From: Anaeramoeba ignava
Taxonomy: Eukaryota > Metamonada > Anaeramoebidae
Reading direction: 5' to 3'
Assembly (NCBI GenBank): GCA_028826165.1
Contig: JAPDFW010000089.1
Span: 1-64,000, forward strand
Length of the DNA: 64,000 nt
The position numbers and the translations under genes were made by a program. The notes below the pieces were generated by a model. It was not told the DNA's origin. It saw nothing but the letters and a program-made list of their open reading frames with translations, and did not search any database. Of the stretch, positions 45,801 through 56,700 are shown one piece after another; the stretch's first letter is position 1, and every line of letters starts with the position of its first letter.

Positions 45801-46747
45801 TTAATTTTAATTTTAATTTTAATTTTAATTTTTAATTTTAAATTTAATTTTAATTTTAATTTTAATTTTAATTTTAATTTTAATTTTAAATTTTAATTTT
45901 AATTTTTAATTTTAATTTTTAATTTTAATTTTTAATTTTAATTTTAATTTTAATTTTAATTTTAATTTTAATTTTAATTTTTAATTTTAATTTTAATTTT
46001 AATTTTAATTTTAATTTTAATGAATTTTAATTTTAATTTTAACTTTAATTTTAATTTTAATTTTAATTTTAATTTTAATTTTAATTTTAATTTTAATTTT
46101 AATTTTAATTTTAATTTTAATTTTAATTTTAATTTTAATTTTAATTTTAATTTTGATTTTAATTTTAATTTTAATTTTAATTTTAATTTTAATTTTAATT
46201 TTAATTTTAATTTTAATTTTAATTTTAATTTTAATTTTAATTTTAATATTAATTTTAATTTTAATTTTAAATTTAATATTAATTTGAATTTTACTTCTTT
46301 TTCTTGCATTTGTGCAGCTTGTACAATCATTCTAGCTGCAGGATGAGCAATTTCAAGTTCTTTTACAATTGTTGCACTATCATTTGTAACAAATAATTTA
46401 TCTAAATGATTAATAACGATCTTATTCATTCCTAAAAAAAATTAGAATAAAAAAATTTGAATAAAAAAATTAGAATAAAAAAATTAGAATAAAAAAATTA
46501 GAATAAAAAAATTTGAATAAAAAAATTTTGTTTTATTGTTTTATTGTTTTATTGTTTTATTGTTTTATTGTTTTATTGTTTTATATTTATTACCATTTGG
46601 TCCATATGATGAAGTTGTAACATCAGAAAGTCCTTTACATGCATCTATGTTTTTTAACACTGCTCTATCAACTCCATGTAAATGAAGTGTGCCATCTTTT
46701 ATGAGTGATTGTGAATTTGGTGCTCCGTATGAAAATCTTAAACTCAT
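42862..46747 (-). CDS. CCT8: CCT8, theta subunit of the TRiC/CCT chaperonin (6 exons)
   Basis: Exons on the minus strand are 46747-46594, 46431-46295, 45594-45316, 44551-44431, 44355-44033 and 43479-42862, giving 543 aa; the family is about 548. All phases close. Diagnostic segments are NIDACKGLSDVTTSSYGPNG (ATP loop), MNKIVINHLDKLFVTNDSAT, HPAARMIVQAAQMQEKEVGD followed by GTNFV, SKQYGNEEFLSKLVAKAC, FNVDNIRVSKI, STIIIRGSTKNILDNIERGI, YGGGATEVQMA, and TTILRVDQIIMSRPENGPK. CCT8 is one of eight ring subunits that fold actin, tubulin and WD40 proteins in the cytosol. Short introns (75-162 bases) are plain AT-rich; the three long ones (553-764 bases) are AATTTT hexamer arrays. The start is fixed by the conserved N terminus (SYGAPNSQSLIKDG). 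Confidence 0.96.
43480..44032 (-). repeat. CCT8 intron 5: AATTTT array with AAAATGAATTTT interruptions
   Basis: This is a 553-base hexamer array of AATTTT (plus strand), punctuated at irregular spacing by TTTTAAAATGAATTTT. The donor is GTAAGG and the acceptor AATTAG on the minus strand. The long NFNF or KIKL frames in it are spurious. Confidence 0.9.
44552..45315 (-). repeat. CCT8 intron 3: irregular AATTTT array
   Basis: This 764-base intron (minus-strand donor GTATTT, acceptor AATTAG) is composed of AATTTT hexamers with many AAATTTAATTT and TTTTTAATTT length variants. It is less regular than intron 5. No embedded gene is seen. Confidence 0.88.
45595..46294 (-). repeat. CCT8 intron 2: AATTTT array
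   Basis: This is a 700-base nearly pure AATTTT hexamer array between MQEKE and VGDGTNF (phase 0). The minus-strand donor is GTAAAA and the acceptor is AATTAG. Its GAAGTAAAATT donor context resembles the array itself. Confidence 0.9.
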
Positions 46748-46918
46748 TAGAAAAAATGAAAAAATGAAAAAATGAAAAATGAAAAAAAATAATAAAAAAA
46801 ATTGGTTATTTAAAAAAATTTTTTTTATTTTTTGTTTTTTTTGTTTTTTTTGAAATTATTTGACATTTAAATTTTAAAATAAAAAACAATTTTTTTTTTC
46901 ATTTTTTTCTTTTCAAAA
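46748..46918. promoter_or_regulatory. Divergent promoter between CCT8 and RCC1/BTB copy A
   Basis: On the CCT8 side, four successive TTTTTCATTTTT steps on the minus strand lie at 46751-46790, directly before the start codon. On the plus side, TTTTTCATTTTTTTCTTTTC is at 46895-46914, four bases before the ATG. The plus-side block is almost identical before the other two tandem copies. Confidence 0.5.
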
Positions 46919-48715
46919 ATGAATGATTGTTTATTTTTTGGTTTAAATGAATATCCAAAACTTATCAAAAATAAACCATATTCAATAACAAAACCAATTC
47001 AATTTAAATTTGAAAATGAAAATGAAAATGAAAATGAAAATCAAAATGAAAATGAAAATGAAAAAGAAAATGAAAAACAAATTAAACAAATTTCTTCAGA
47101 TTATTCAACAATTTTCCTTTTTGAAAATGGAAAAGCAATAGAATATTTAAGAGATTCAAATCAAAATCCTGAAAAAATCCAAATTGAAGAAAATATTCAA
47201 AAAGTAACTGTTGGTGTTCAAAATGAAGCTATTTTAACAATAGAAGGAAATGTATTTGCCAAAGGAATAAATATTGATTCAAATAATCCAAATGAATTTA
47301 TCAATATTTCATCATTAATTGAAGATAAAAATGATAGAATAATTCAAGATATTGTTTCTGGATACAGTTCGGTTTACTTATTAACTTCAAATCAAAATGC
47401 TTATGGAATTGGTTCAAATCAATTTGGTCAACTTGGTTTTGATTCTAATTCACTTTATAGAACAGAAAACCCAATTTTAATGATGAAAAATGTTTCTAAA
47501 ATATTTTCAGGAAATTCTTCAAGTTATGTTTTTCTTTTAAATTCAAATCAAGAATTATTTGGATGCGGAAATAATGATTCTGGTCAACTTGGATTAGGAG
47601 AATCAAGAAAAAAAGAAACAAAAATCAAAAATTAACCAAAATCCAAAATATTCCAAAAGGCAAAATAATTGATATCCAATGTGGTGATTATCATTCCATA
47701 ATTTTGATTGAAAATGAAAATCCAAAAAGAAAACTTTATTCATGTGGTGCTTATCGATATAATGGACTTGGCAAAAATAAAGATACTTATGAATTTACTG
47801 AAATCAAATCATCTTTATTTGAAAATGATAATATTCTTGATTTTTCTGTTGGAAGTGCTCATACTTTGATTTTAACTTACAATTCAAAATTAATTGGATT
47901 TGGAAACAATAGATATGGTGAATTAGGAATTGGAGATACAAAAGATCAATTAATTCCAATTCAAATTGAACTTCCTAAATTAAGATTTAATGAAAATATT
48001 TCTAATTATCATATTTCTTGTGGAGATTACAAATCATTTCTTTATTATTCTCCTTTCTTCTTTTTCCAATCTTGAAGAAGATTTGATAAAATTATTTAGA
48101 AGAAAAGAATTTTGTGATATTTCATTTAAAACAGAAAATGGAGAAATAATTGAAGCTCATAAATTAATATTGAAATATAGATTAAATCAAAATCAAAATC
48201 AAATTGAAAAACTTCAAGAAATTATTTCAAAAAAATCAATTAAAGAATCAAATCAAATATTTGAAATGATTTATTCAAACAGAATTATAAATCCAAAATT
48301 ATATTCTGAAATTAAAGAAATTATAAATTCAAATGAAAAAATTGAAGAAACAATGAAAAGAATTTATTTAAATGAAAATGAAAATGAAAATGAAAAAGAT
48401 TTTATAATTGAAAGAAAAGAAAAACAATATAAATTTCCAAAATTAATATTAATAATGAGAAGTGAATTATATCGAGGAATGTTTTTATCTGTAACTGAAG
48501 ATAAATCTAATAAAGTTACAGATTATAGTGAATTAAGTAATAAATCATTTCAAATATTTGAATATTGGATTTATTCAAATCAAATTAAAAATGAAATTCA
48601 AATTACACAAGAAATAATTAATGAAATTCAAATTGGAATTGATTATTTTCAATTAAATCAAACAAATCCAAATTTATTTGATTTATTAATTAAGAAATTT
48701 AATAATCAAAATTAA
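46919..48715 (+). pseudogene. RCC1/BTB tandem copy A, two frameshifts
   Basis: This copy is homologous over its full length to the intact copy B at 48924. The frame from 46919 stops at 47635 because one C is missing in ACAAAAATCAAAAATTAACC relative to copies B and C. The second segment (RCC1 blades LYSCGAYRYNGLG, LIGFGNNRYGELGIG) stops at 48075 because of one extra base in CTCCTTTCTTCTTTTTCC. The third segment (EEDLIKLFRRKEFCDISFK to NLFDLLIKKFNNQN) holds the tandem BTB-like module. The two changes sum to zero, so outer segments share a frame. Protein-level conservation is still very high, so decay is recent, or the gene is still used with recoding, or the first deletion is a sequence error. 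The second change is shared with copy C. Confidence 0.8.
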
Positions 48716-48923
48716 AATTAAAATTAAAATTAAAAATTATTAAAATTAAAAATTAAAATTAAAATTAAAATTAAAATTAAAATTAAAATTAAAATTAAAA
48801 TCAAAATCAAAATCAAAATCAAAAAATTAAAATTAAAATTAAAATTAAAATTAAAATTAAAATTAAAATTAAAATTAAAATTAAAATTCATTTTTTCATT
48901 TTTTCATTTTTTTCTTTTCAAAA
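48716..48923 (+). repeat. AAATTA/AAATCA array and promoter between RCC1/BTB copies A and B
   Basis: These 208 bases are AAATTA hexamers with a central AAATCA block. They are followed by TTTTCATTTTTTTCTTTTCAA at 48901-48920, immediately before copy B. The array is the reverse-complement type of that between the minus-strand RCC1/BTB genes at 880-1318. Confidence 0.8.
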
Positions 48924-50726
48924 ATGAATGATTGTTTATTTTTTGGTAGAAATCAATATCCAAAACTTATCAAAAATGAACCAAATGAAATAACAAAACC
49001 AATTCAATTTAAATTTGAAAATGAAAATGAAAATGAAAATGAAAAACAAATTAAACAAATTTCATCAGGAAGTTATACAACAATTTTCCTTTTTGAAAAT
49101 GGAAACGCAATAGAATATTTAAAAGAAAATGATTCAAATCAAAATCCTTCAAAAATCCAAATTGAAGAAAATATTCAAAAAGTAACTGTTGGTAATGAAA
49201 ATGAAGCTATTTTAACAATAGAAGGAAATGTATTTGCCAAAGGAATAAATATTAATCCAAATAATCCAAATGAATTTATCAATATTTCATCATTAATTGA
49301 AGATAAAAATGATAGAATAATTCAAGATGTTGTTTCTGGAAGTTTTTCAATTTACTTATTAACTTCAAATCAAAATGTTTATGGAATTGGTTCAAATTAT
49401 TGTGGTCAACTTGGTTTTGATTCTGGTTCACTTAGTAAAGCAGAAAAACCAATTTTAATGATGAAAAATGTTTCTAAAATATTTTCAGGAAATAATTCAA
49501 AACATGTTTTTCTTTTAAATTTAAATCAAGAATTATTTGGATGCGGAAATAATTTATATGGTCAACTTGGATTAGGAGAATCAAGAAAAGAAGAAAGAGT
49601 AATCCAGAAATTAATCCAAATCCAAAATATTCCAAAAGGCAAAATAATTGATATTAAATCTTCAGATCATTCAATAATGTTGATTGAAAATGAAGATCAA
49701 AATGAAAATCCAAAAAGAAAACTTTATTCATGTGGGTATTATAGATATAATGGACTTGGCAAAAATGAAAATACTCATGAATTTACTGAAATCAAATCAT
49801 CTTTATTTGAAAATGATGATAATATTCTTGATTTTTCTGTTGGAAATTCTCATACTTTGATTCTAACTTCCAAAGGGAAATTAATTGGATTTGGATATAA
49901 TTCTTATGGTCAATTAGGAACTGGAGATACAGAATTTCATTTAATTCCAATTCAAATTGAACTTCCTAAATTAAGATTTAATGAAAATATTTCCAATTAT
50001 CATATTTCTTGTGGATCTTTCAATTCATTTCTTTATTATTCTCCTCCTTCTTTTTCCAATCTTGAAGAAGATTTGATAAAACTATTTAGAAGAAAAGAAT
50101 TTTGTGATATTTCATTTAAAACAGAAAATGGAGAAATAATTGAAGCTCATAAATTAATATTAAAATATAGATTAAATCAAAATCAAAATCAAATTGAAAA
50201 ACTTCAAGAAATTATTTCAAAAAAATCAATTAAAGAATCAAATCAAATATTTGAAATGATTTATTCAAATAATTCAAAAATAAATCCAAAATTATATTCT
50301 GAAATTAAAGAAATTATAAATTCCAATGAAAAAATTGAAGAAACAATGAAAAGAATTTATTTAAATGAAAATGAAAAAGATTTTATAATTGAAAGAAAAG
50401 AAAAACAATATAAATTTCCTAAATTAATATTAATAATGAGAAGTGAATTATATCGAGGAATGTTTTTATCTGTAACTGAAGATAAATCAAATAAAGTTAC
50501 AGATTATAGTGAATTAAGTAATAAATCATTTCAAATATTTGAATATTGGATTTATTCAAATCAAATTAAAAATGAAATTCAAATTACACAACAAATTATT
50601 AATGAAATTCAAATTGGAATTGATTATTTTCAATTAAATCAAACAAATCCAAATTTATTTGATTTATTAATTAGGAAATTTAATAATCAACAATCCCAGA
50701 AAAAAGAAAAATGCTTAATTTTTTAA
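48924..50726 (+). CDS. RCC1/BTB tandem copy B, complete, with C-terminal CaaX box
   Basis: This is an uninterrupted 600-codon gene. RCC1 blades (YGIGSNYCGQLGFDS, LFGCGNNLYGQLGLGE, LIGFGYNSYGQLGTG) span residues about 1-375. Tandem BTB-like units follow (RKEFCDISFK with EAHKLIL; FPKLILIMRSELYRGMFLS with DYSELSNKSF). At the position where copies A and C are frameshifted it reads SPPSFSNLEEDL without interruption. The last residues SQKKEKCLIF form a CaaX box preceded by lysines, absent from the other copies. It is identical in its last four residues to the Ras-like GTPase in this window. It therefore could be prenylated and membrane-bound; this is inference. The start shares its 5' block with copies A and C. 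Confidence 0.92.
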   Translation: MNDCLFFGRNQYPKLIKNEPNEITKPIQFKFENENENENEKQIKQISSGSYTTIFLFENGNAIEYLKENDSNQNPSKIQIEENIQKVTVGNENEAILTIEGNVFAKGININPNNPNEFINISSLIEDKNDRIIQDVVSGSFSIYLLTSNQNVYGIGSNYCGQLGFDSGSLSKAEKPILMMKNVSKIFSGNNSKHVFLLNLNQELFGCGNNLYGQLGLGESRKEERVIQKLIQIQNIPKGKIIDIKSSDHSIMLIENEDQNENPKRKLYSCGYYRYNGLGKNENTHEFTEIKSSLFENDDNILDFSVGNSHTLILTSKGKLIGFGYNSYGQLGTGDTEFHLIPIQIELPKLRFNENISNYHISCGSFNSFLYYSPPSFSNLEEDLIKLFRRKEFCDISFKTENGEIIEAHKLILKYRLNQNQNQIEKLQEIISKKSIKESNQIFEMIYSNNSKINPKLYSEIKEIINSNEKIEETMKRIYLNENEKDFIIERKEKQYKFPKLILIMRSELYRGMFLSVTEDKSNKVTDYSELSNKSFQIFEYWIYSNQIKNEIQITQQIINEIQIGIDYFQLNQTNPNLFDLLIRKFNNQQSQKKEKCLIF

Positions 50727-51090
50727 TTTCAATTAAAATCAAAATCAAAATCAAAATTAAAATTGAAATCAAGATCAAAATTAAAATCAAATTTAAAATT
50801 AAAATCAAAATTAAAATTAAAATTAAAATTAAAATTAAAATTAAAATTAAAATTAAAATTAAAATTAAAATCAAAATTAAAATTAAAATTAAAATTAAAA
50901 TCAAAATTAAAATTAAAATTAAAATTAAAATTAAAATCAAAATTAAAATCAAAATCAAAATTAAAATTAAAATTAAAATTAAAATTAAAAATTAAAATTA
51001 AAATTAAAATTAAAAACAAAATACAAACCAAAATTAAAATTAAAATTCCAAAATTTTTTTTTCAATTTTTCATTTTTTTCTTTTTCAAAA
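50727..51090 (+). repeat. AAATTA/AAATCA array and promoter between copies B and C
   Basis: About 300 bases of AAATTA and AAATCA hexamers (50735-51045) are followed by TTTTTCATTTTTTTCTTTTT near 51067-51086 and the copy C start at 51091. All three frames are open in places, giving spurious KIKIKI and KLKLKL frames. No gene is seen. Confidence 0.85.
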
Positions 51091-52867
51091 ATGAATGAAA
51101 TTATATTTTTTGGTTATAATAAATATCCAAAACTTTTCAAAAATAAACCAAATAAAATAACAAAACCAATTCAATTTAAATTTGAAAATGAAAATGAAAA
51201 TGAAAATGAAAAACAAATTAAACAAATTTCATCAAGTTTCTTTTCAACAATTTTCCTTTTTGAAAATGGAAAAGCAATAGAATATTTAAGTGAAAATGAT
51301 TCAAATGAAAATCCTGTAAAAATCCAAATTGAAGAAAATATTCAAAAAGTAACTGTTGGTAATGAAAATGAAGCTATTTTAACAATAGAAGGAAATGTAT
51401 TTGCAAAAGGAATAAATATTAATCCATATAATCCAAATGAATTTATCAATATTTCATCATTAATTGAAGATACAAATGATAGAATAATTGAAGATATTGT
51501 TTCTGGATCTCGTGCAATTTACTTATTAACTTCAAATCAAAATGTTTATGGAATTGGTTCAAATCAATTTGGTCAACTTGGTTTTGATTCTAAAACACTT
51601 CCAAAAACAGAAAACCCAATTTTAATGATGAAAAATGTTTCTAAAATATTTTCAGGAAATTCTTCAAAATATGTTTTTCTTTTAAATTTAAATCAAGAAT
51701 TATTTGTATGCGGAAATAATGAATATGGTCAACTTGGATTAGGAGAATCAAGAAAAGAAGAAACAAAAATCCAAAAATTAACCAAAATCCAAAATATTCC
51801 AAAAGGCAAAATAATTGATATTCAATGTGGAAGTATTTATTCAATAATGTTGATTGAAATTGAAGATCAAAATCAAAATCCAAAAAGAAAACTTTATTCA
51901 TGTGGAGATTATCAATATAATGGACTTGGCAAAAATGATGAAGATACTTATGAATTTACTGAAATCAAATCATCTTTATTTGAAAATGATAATATTCTTG
52001 ATTTTTCTGTTGGAAATGCTCATACTTTGATTTTAACTTCCAATTCAAAATTAATTGGATTTGGATACAATGAATATGGTGTATTAGGAACTGGAGATAC
52101 AAAAGATCAATCAATTCCAATTCAAATTGAACTTCCTAAATTAAGATTTAATGAAGAAATTTTCAATTATCATATTTCTTGTGGATTTGACAAATCATTT
52201 CTTTATTATTCTCCTTTCTTCTTTTTCCAATCTTGAAGAAGATTTGATAAAATTATTTAGAAGAAAAGAATTTTGTAATATTTCATTTAAAACAGAAAAT
52301 GGAGAAATAATCAAAGCTCATAAATTAATATTGAAATATAGATTAAATCAAAATCAAAATCAAATTGAAAAACTTCAAGAAATTATTTCAAAAAAATCAA
52401 TTAAAGAATCAAATCAAATATTTGAAATGATTTATTCAAACAATTCAAAAATAAATCCAAAATTATATTCAGAAATTAAAGAAATTATAAATTCCAATGA
52501 AAAAATAGAAGAAACAATGAAAAGAATTTATTTAAATGAAAATGAAAATGAAAAAGATTTTATTATTGAAAGAAAAGAAAAACAATATAAATTTCCTAAA
52601 TTAATATTAATAATGAGAAGTGAATTATATCGAGGAATGTTTTTATCTGTTACTGAAGATACTTCTAATAAAGTTACAGATTATAGTGAATTAAGTAATA
52701 AATCATTTCAAATATTTGAATATTGGATTTATTCAAATCAAATTAAAGAAGAAATTGAAATTACTCAAGAAATAATTAATGAGATTCAAATTGGAATTGA
52801 TTATTTTCAATTAAATCAAACAAATCCAAATTTATTTGATTTATTAATTAATAAATTTAATAATTAA
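51091..52867 (+). pseudogene. RCC1/BTB tandem copy C, one frameshift at the RCC1-BTB junction
   Basis: The frame from 51091 codes 381 aa of RCC1 blades (YGIGSNQFGQLGFDS, LFVCGNNEYGQLGLGE, LIGFGYNEYGVLGTG) and stops at 52236 after YYSPFFFFQS. One base is added in CTCCTTTCTTCTTTTTCC relative to copy B. The tandem BTB-like half continues in the next frame to 52867 (FRRKEFCNISFK ... FPKLILIMRSELYRGMFLS ... NLFDLLINKFNN) with no further damage. Either an RCC1-only protein is made, or +1 frameshifting at TCT TGA A joins the halves, or the copy is a young pseudogene. The same change in copy A argues against random sequencing error. Confidence 0.8.
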
Positions 52868-53744
52868 AATTAAAATCAAAATCAAAATTAAAATTAAAAT
52901 CAAAATCAAAATTAAAATTAAAATCAAAATTAAAATTAAAATTAAAATTAAAATTAAAATTAAAATTAAAATTAAAATTAAAATTAAAATTAAAATTAAA
53001 ATTAAAATTAAAATTAAAATTAAAATTAAAATTCATTTATAAAATTAAAATTAAAAAATTAAAATTAAAATTAAAATTCAAATCAAAATCAAAATTAAAA
53101 TCAAAATTAAAATTAAAATTAAAATTAAAATTCAAAATTAAAATCAAAATTTAAAATTAAAATCAAAATTAAAATTAAAATTAAAATTAAAATTAAAATT
53201 AAAATTAAAATTAAAAATCAAGATCAAAATTAAAATCAAAATTAATAATCAAAATTAAAATTAAAATCAAAATTAAATTTAAAATTTAAATTAAAATTAA
53301 AATTAAAATCAATAATTAAAATTAAAATTAAAATTAAAATCAAAATTAAAATTAAAATTAAATTCAAAATTAAATTCAAAATCAAAATTAATAATCAAAA
53401 TTAAAATCAAAAATTAAAATTAAAATTAAAATCAAAATTAAGATCAAAATTAAAATTTAAATTAAAATTAAATTTAAATTTAAAATTAAAATCAAAAATT
53501 AAAATTAAAATTAAAAAGAATTGAAAGAAAAAAAATTTTTTTTCCTGTTTTTTTTTTCCTGTTTGTTTTTTAATTATTTAATTAATTTTTTTAATTTTTT
53601 TTGTTTTCATTTTTTTCTTTTCAAAAAAAAAATTAATTTTTGATTAGATTAAATTTTGGAAGTAAGAAAAAAAAAAGTGGAAAAAACAATCAAAACAAAA
53701 AATAATTTTATTAATAAAAAAAAAAATAAATAAAAACAGGAAAA
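52868..53744 (+). repeat. AAATTA/AAATCA array, then leader of the BTB-BEACH gene
   Basis: Bases 52868-53516 are a long irregular AAATTA/AAATCA/AAATTC array. Bases 53517-53744 are complex AT-rich sequence with a TTTTCATTTTTTTCTTTTC element at 53604-53622, about 125 bases before the start at 53745. A possible 5'UTR intron (GTAAGA at 53662 to AACAG at 53739) would shorten that leader to the usual distance; this is a suggestion only. No gene is seen. Confidence 0.7.
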
Positions 53745-56700
53745 ATGGATCAAAATACAAATCAAAAAGAATTAGAATTAAAGAAATTCAATAAATTGTT
53801 AAGAAAACAAATTAATAAGAAAATTGCTTTAATGTTTGGAAATGAAAAAACTTCAGATTTGAAAATTTATTGTGGAAAAGATAAAGTGTCAATTTTTTGT
53901 CATAAATTCATTTTGGAAACTAATTCAAAATATTTTATGATAAAAAACAGAGAGAATCAATCAAATATAATTTATTTTAATAATTTTAGTTCAGAAATTG
54001 TTAAACCAGTTATCCAATTTTTTTATACTGGAAAATTTAAATTTGACAAACAAAAATTTGAAGAATATTATCTTTTCGCTCATGAAATCAAATCAAAAGA
54101 AATCAAAACAAAAATCGAACTTGAAATTGAATTGATTTTAAATCTGGAAAATATTATGGAAATTTATTTCAAAACTCAAAAAATTAATTCAAAAAATCTT
54201 TTACAAATTTGTCAACAATTCATTTTTCAAAATGTTCAAGTTATTGTTTCAAATCCAAATTTCTCTAAAAATTTGAATCAAAACCAAATTAATAATTTTA
54301 TCGAATTAACCTCTTCAAACCAAGAAATTCAAAACAAAAATGAAATTATTCAAAAAATTAAACAAAAACCAAATCAATTAAAAGAAGATCAAAAAGAGAA
54401 TCTCTCAAAAAATGTAAAAAAAATTTAATAAGAAAATTCCAAAAAATTTTTTTGATTTAATCAATTTTTTTTAAAAAAAAAAAAGGAACAAATTGAAGAA
54501 CAAGAAGAAAAAGAATTTTTTACAAGTTTTCCAAATGGAAATAAACTTTTTAGAATATGGAAAAAAATGAAATTAAAATATTACAATCAAGTAACAAATA
54601 ATTTGAATCAAAATCAAAATCAAAATCAAAATCAAAATATTTAAATTAAATTGTTTTTTTTTAGATTAATGATGAAATTATTAAATTTTGTGTAATATTC
54701 CAAAATTCATTCAAAAAATGGAAACCATTTGAAACAAAAAAAAATCAAAATGAAGATGAAGATGAAAAACCATTTGAGAAATATTTTGAAAATGAAGAAA
54801 TGAATCAAGCACTTTTAAAAAAAGAAGTTCATCCAATAAAATTTATTCTTTTCATTATAAGTTTATCTATTTATACTCAAGATTTTATTAAAGGTTATTA
54901 TTATTTTTATTATTTTTATTATTTTAATATTAGATTTCTTTTTTAAAAAAAATATCAAAATAGGAATCATTCAAAATCGAAATGAAAATGAAATACAAAA
55001 AGAAAATATTCAAGGCCACAAATATTTAGTTTCTTTACCAATCATTACAATTCTTTCAAAATCAAAATATAATCGACAAATTTTATCTGAAAGTGGAATT
55101 TTTCAAATTATTCAAGATTTATTGGAAAATACAAAAAATCTTTTAGAATCAATGAAAAATTTAAGAGTAAAAAAAAAAAAAGCAAAATTTGGAATTCCAC
55201 TTTTTTTTTTCTTCTTATTATTAATCAATTTATTTTTTTTTTTAAAAAAAAAAACAAATACAAAAGAAATCAAATCCTTTACTCTCAATTTATTATTTAA
55301 TGGAAACTCAATTTATTCTTTCAGAAGTTCTAGAAATTTTAAATCAATTTTTAAGAGAAAGACAAGTTTTTCCAAATCAAGACATTTTAGAGTCAATCAA
55401 ACAATCAAAAATATTCTCATTATTAATTGGTAAAATTATCCATTTTCTTTTATTCATAATTTTATTCATAATTAAATTTAATTTAAAAATAGAATTTTTC
55501 CAAATTAACCTAAATCTCAGGAAATCATTCCTTTTCACAATAAAACAAATTGATATCCAAATAAAATTGCTTGAAAATTTTGAAAATGCTTATGAATTAA
55601 ATTTATTAAAGGAAAAAGAAAAGATTGATTTAATTTTACTTTTTTTAACATTCTTTAAATCTCCAAATCTATCATCATCACTCCCAAATATTGGGTTTTC
55701 AAATCAAGAAAAAGATCAGATTGAAATCAAAGATTTTCTTCAAACAAATTTCTTTGTATTCGATCCAAAAATCAAAAAACAAGAAAATCCATTTCTTTTA
55801 CAAAATGAAAAAATGCTAAAAGAAAATCTAGGTCTATTTGAATTTGATTTTTGTTCAAATCTTTTCCAATTCCTTACTAAAATTATTGAAGAAGAAAATA
55901 TAGTTAACCAAATTATAAATAATAACAATATTTCCTATCTTGGAGATTTTATTCTTTGGGTTTTGAATTTTTCTAGGCCAAAATTATCAAGAAAATCCAA
56001 AGATTTGATGAAAGAAATTGAAGAAAAAGAAAAAGAAAAAGAATTAGAAAAATTTGATCCAAAAATAATAGAAAATATCAAACCAAAAAAAGTGTCAAAA
56101 ATCGTATTATATAATATTTATTTCGATACCCTTTTTAGAAATTTCAGAAACTTCCAATATATTGAAAACTCAAATCAAAGTGATTTATCAAAAGAAAATA
56201 TCAAAATTGAATTAGATAATTTTACACATGAAACCAAAAGAAAAGTTAATAATTTCAAACAAAGATTCATTTTAACCTATCTCGATTTATTCAAAAATCC
56301 AGAAAACCAAGTTTCAAAATCATCTTTAATCCATAATTTATCAAATCAAAAAATTATTCAAACTCAGAAATATATCCAAAATGTTTTTCCTCAGCTCCAA
56401 ATGTATATTTTGATGGAATTTAAGAGAATGATAATTAAAGATGATGACAAAGAAGCTCTTAAATTTTTCGAAGCAAATGAAGGATGGGAAACTTGTTTTT
56501 CCGATTATTTCATCAGAAACCATTCCATTAATTTAAATGTAACAAATTTATAAATCAAAAAAAAAAACGAAAAATTAATCAATCAACAAAAATTCTTTTT
56601 TCTTTTCTCTTTTTGGAAATATTTTGATTAGATTCAAAAGAATGAAAAGATTAAATTAAATCAAATGTATATAGATTTACAAACATTATTAATTAATTTC

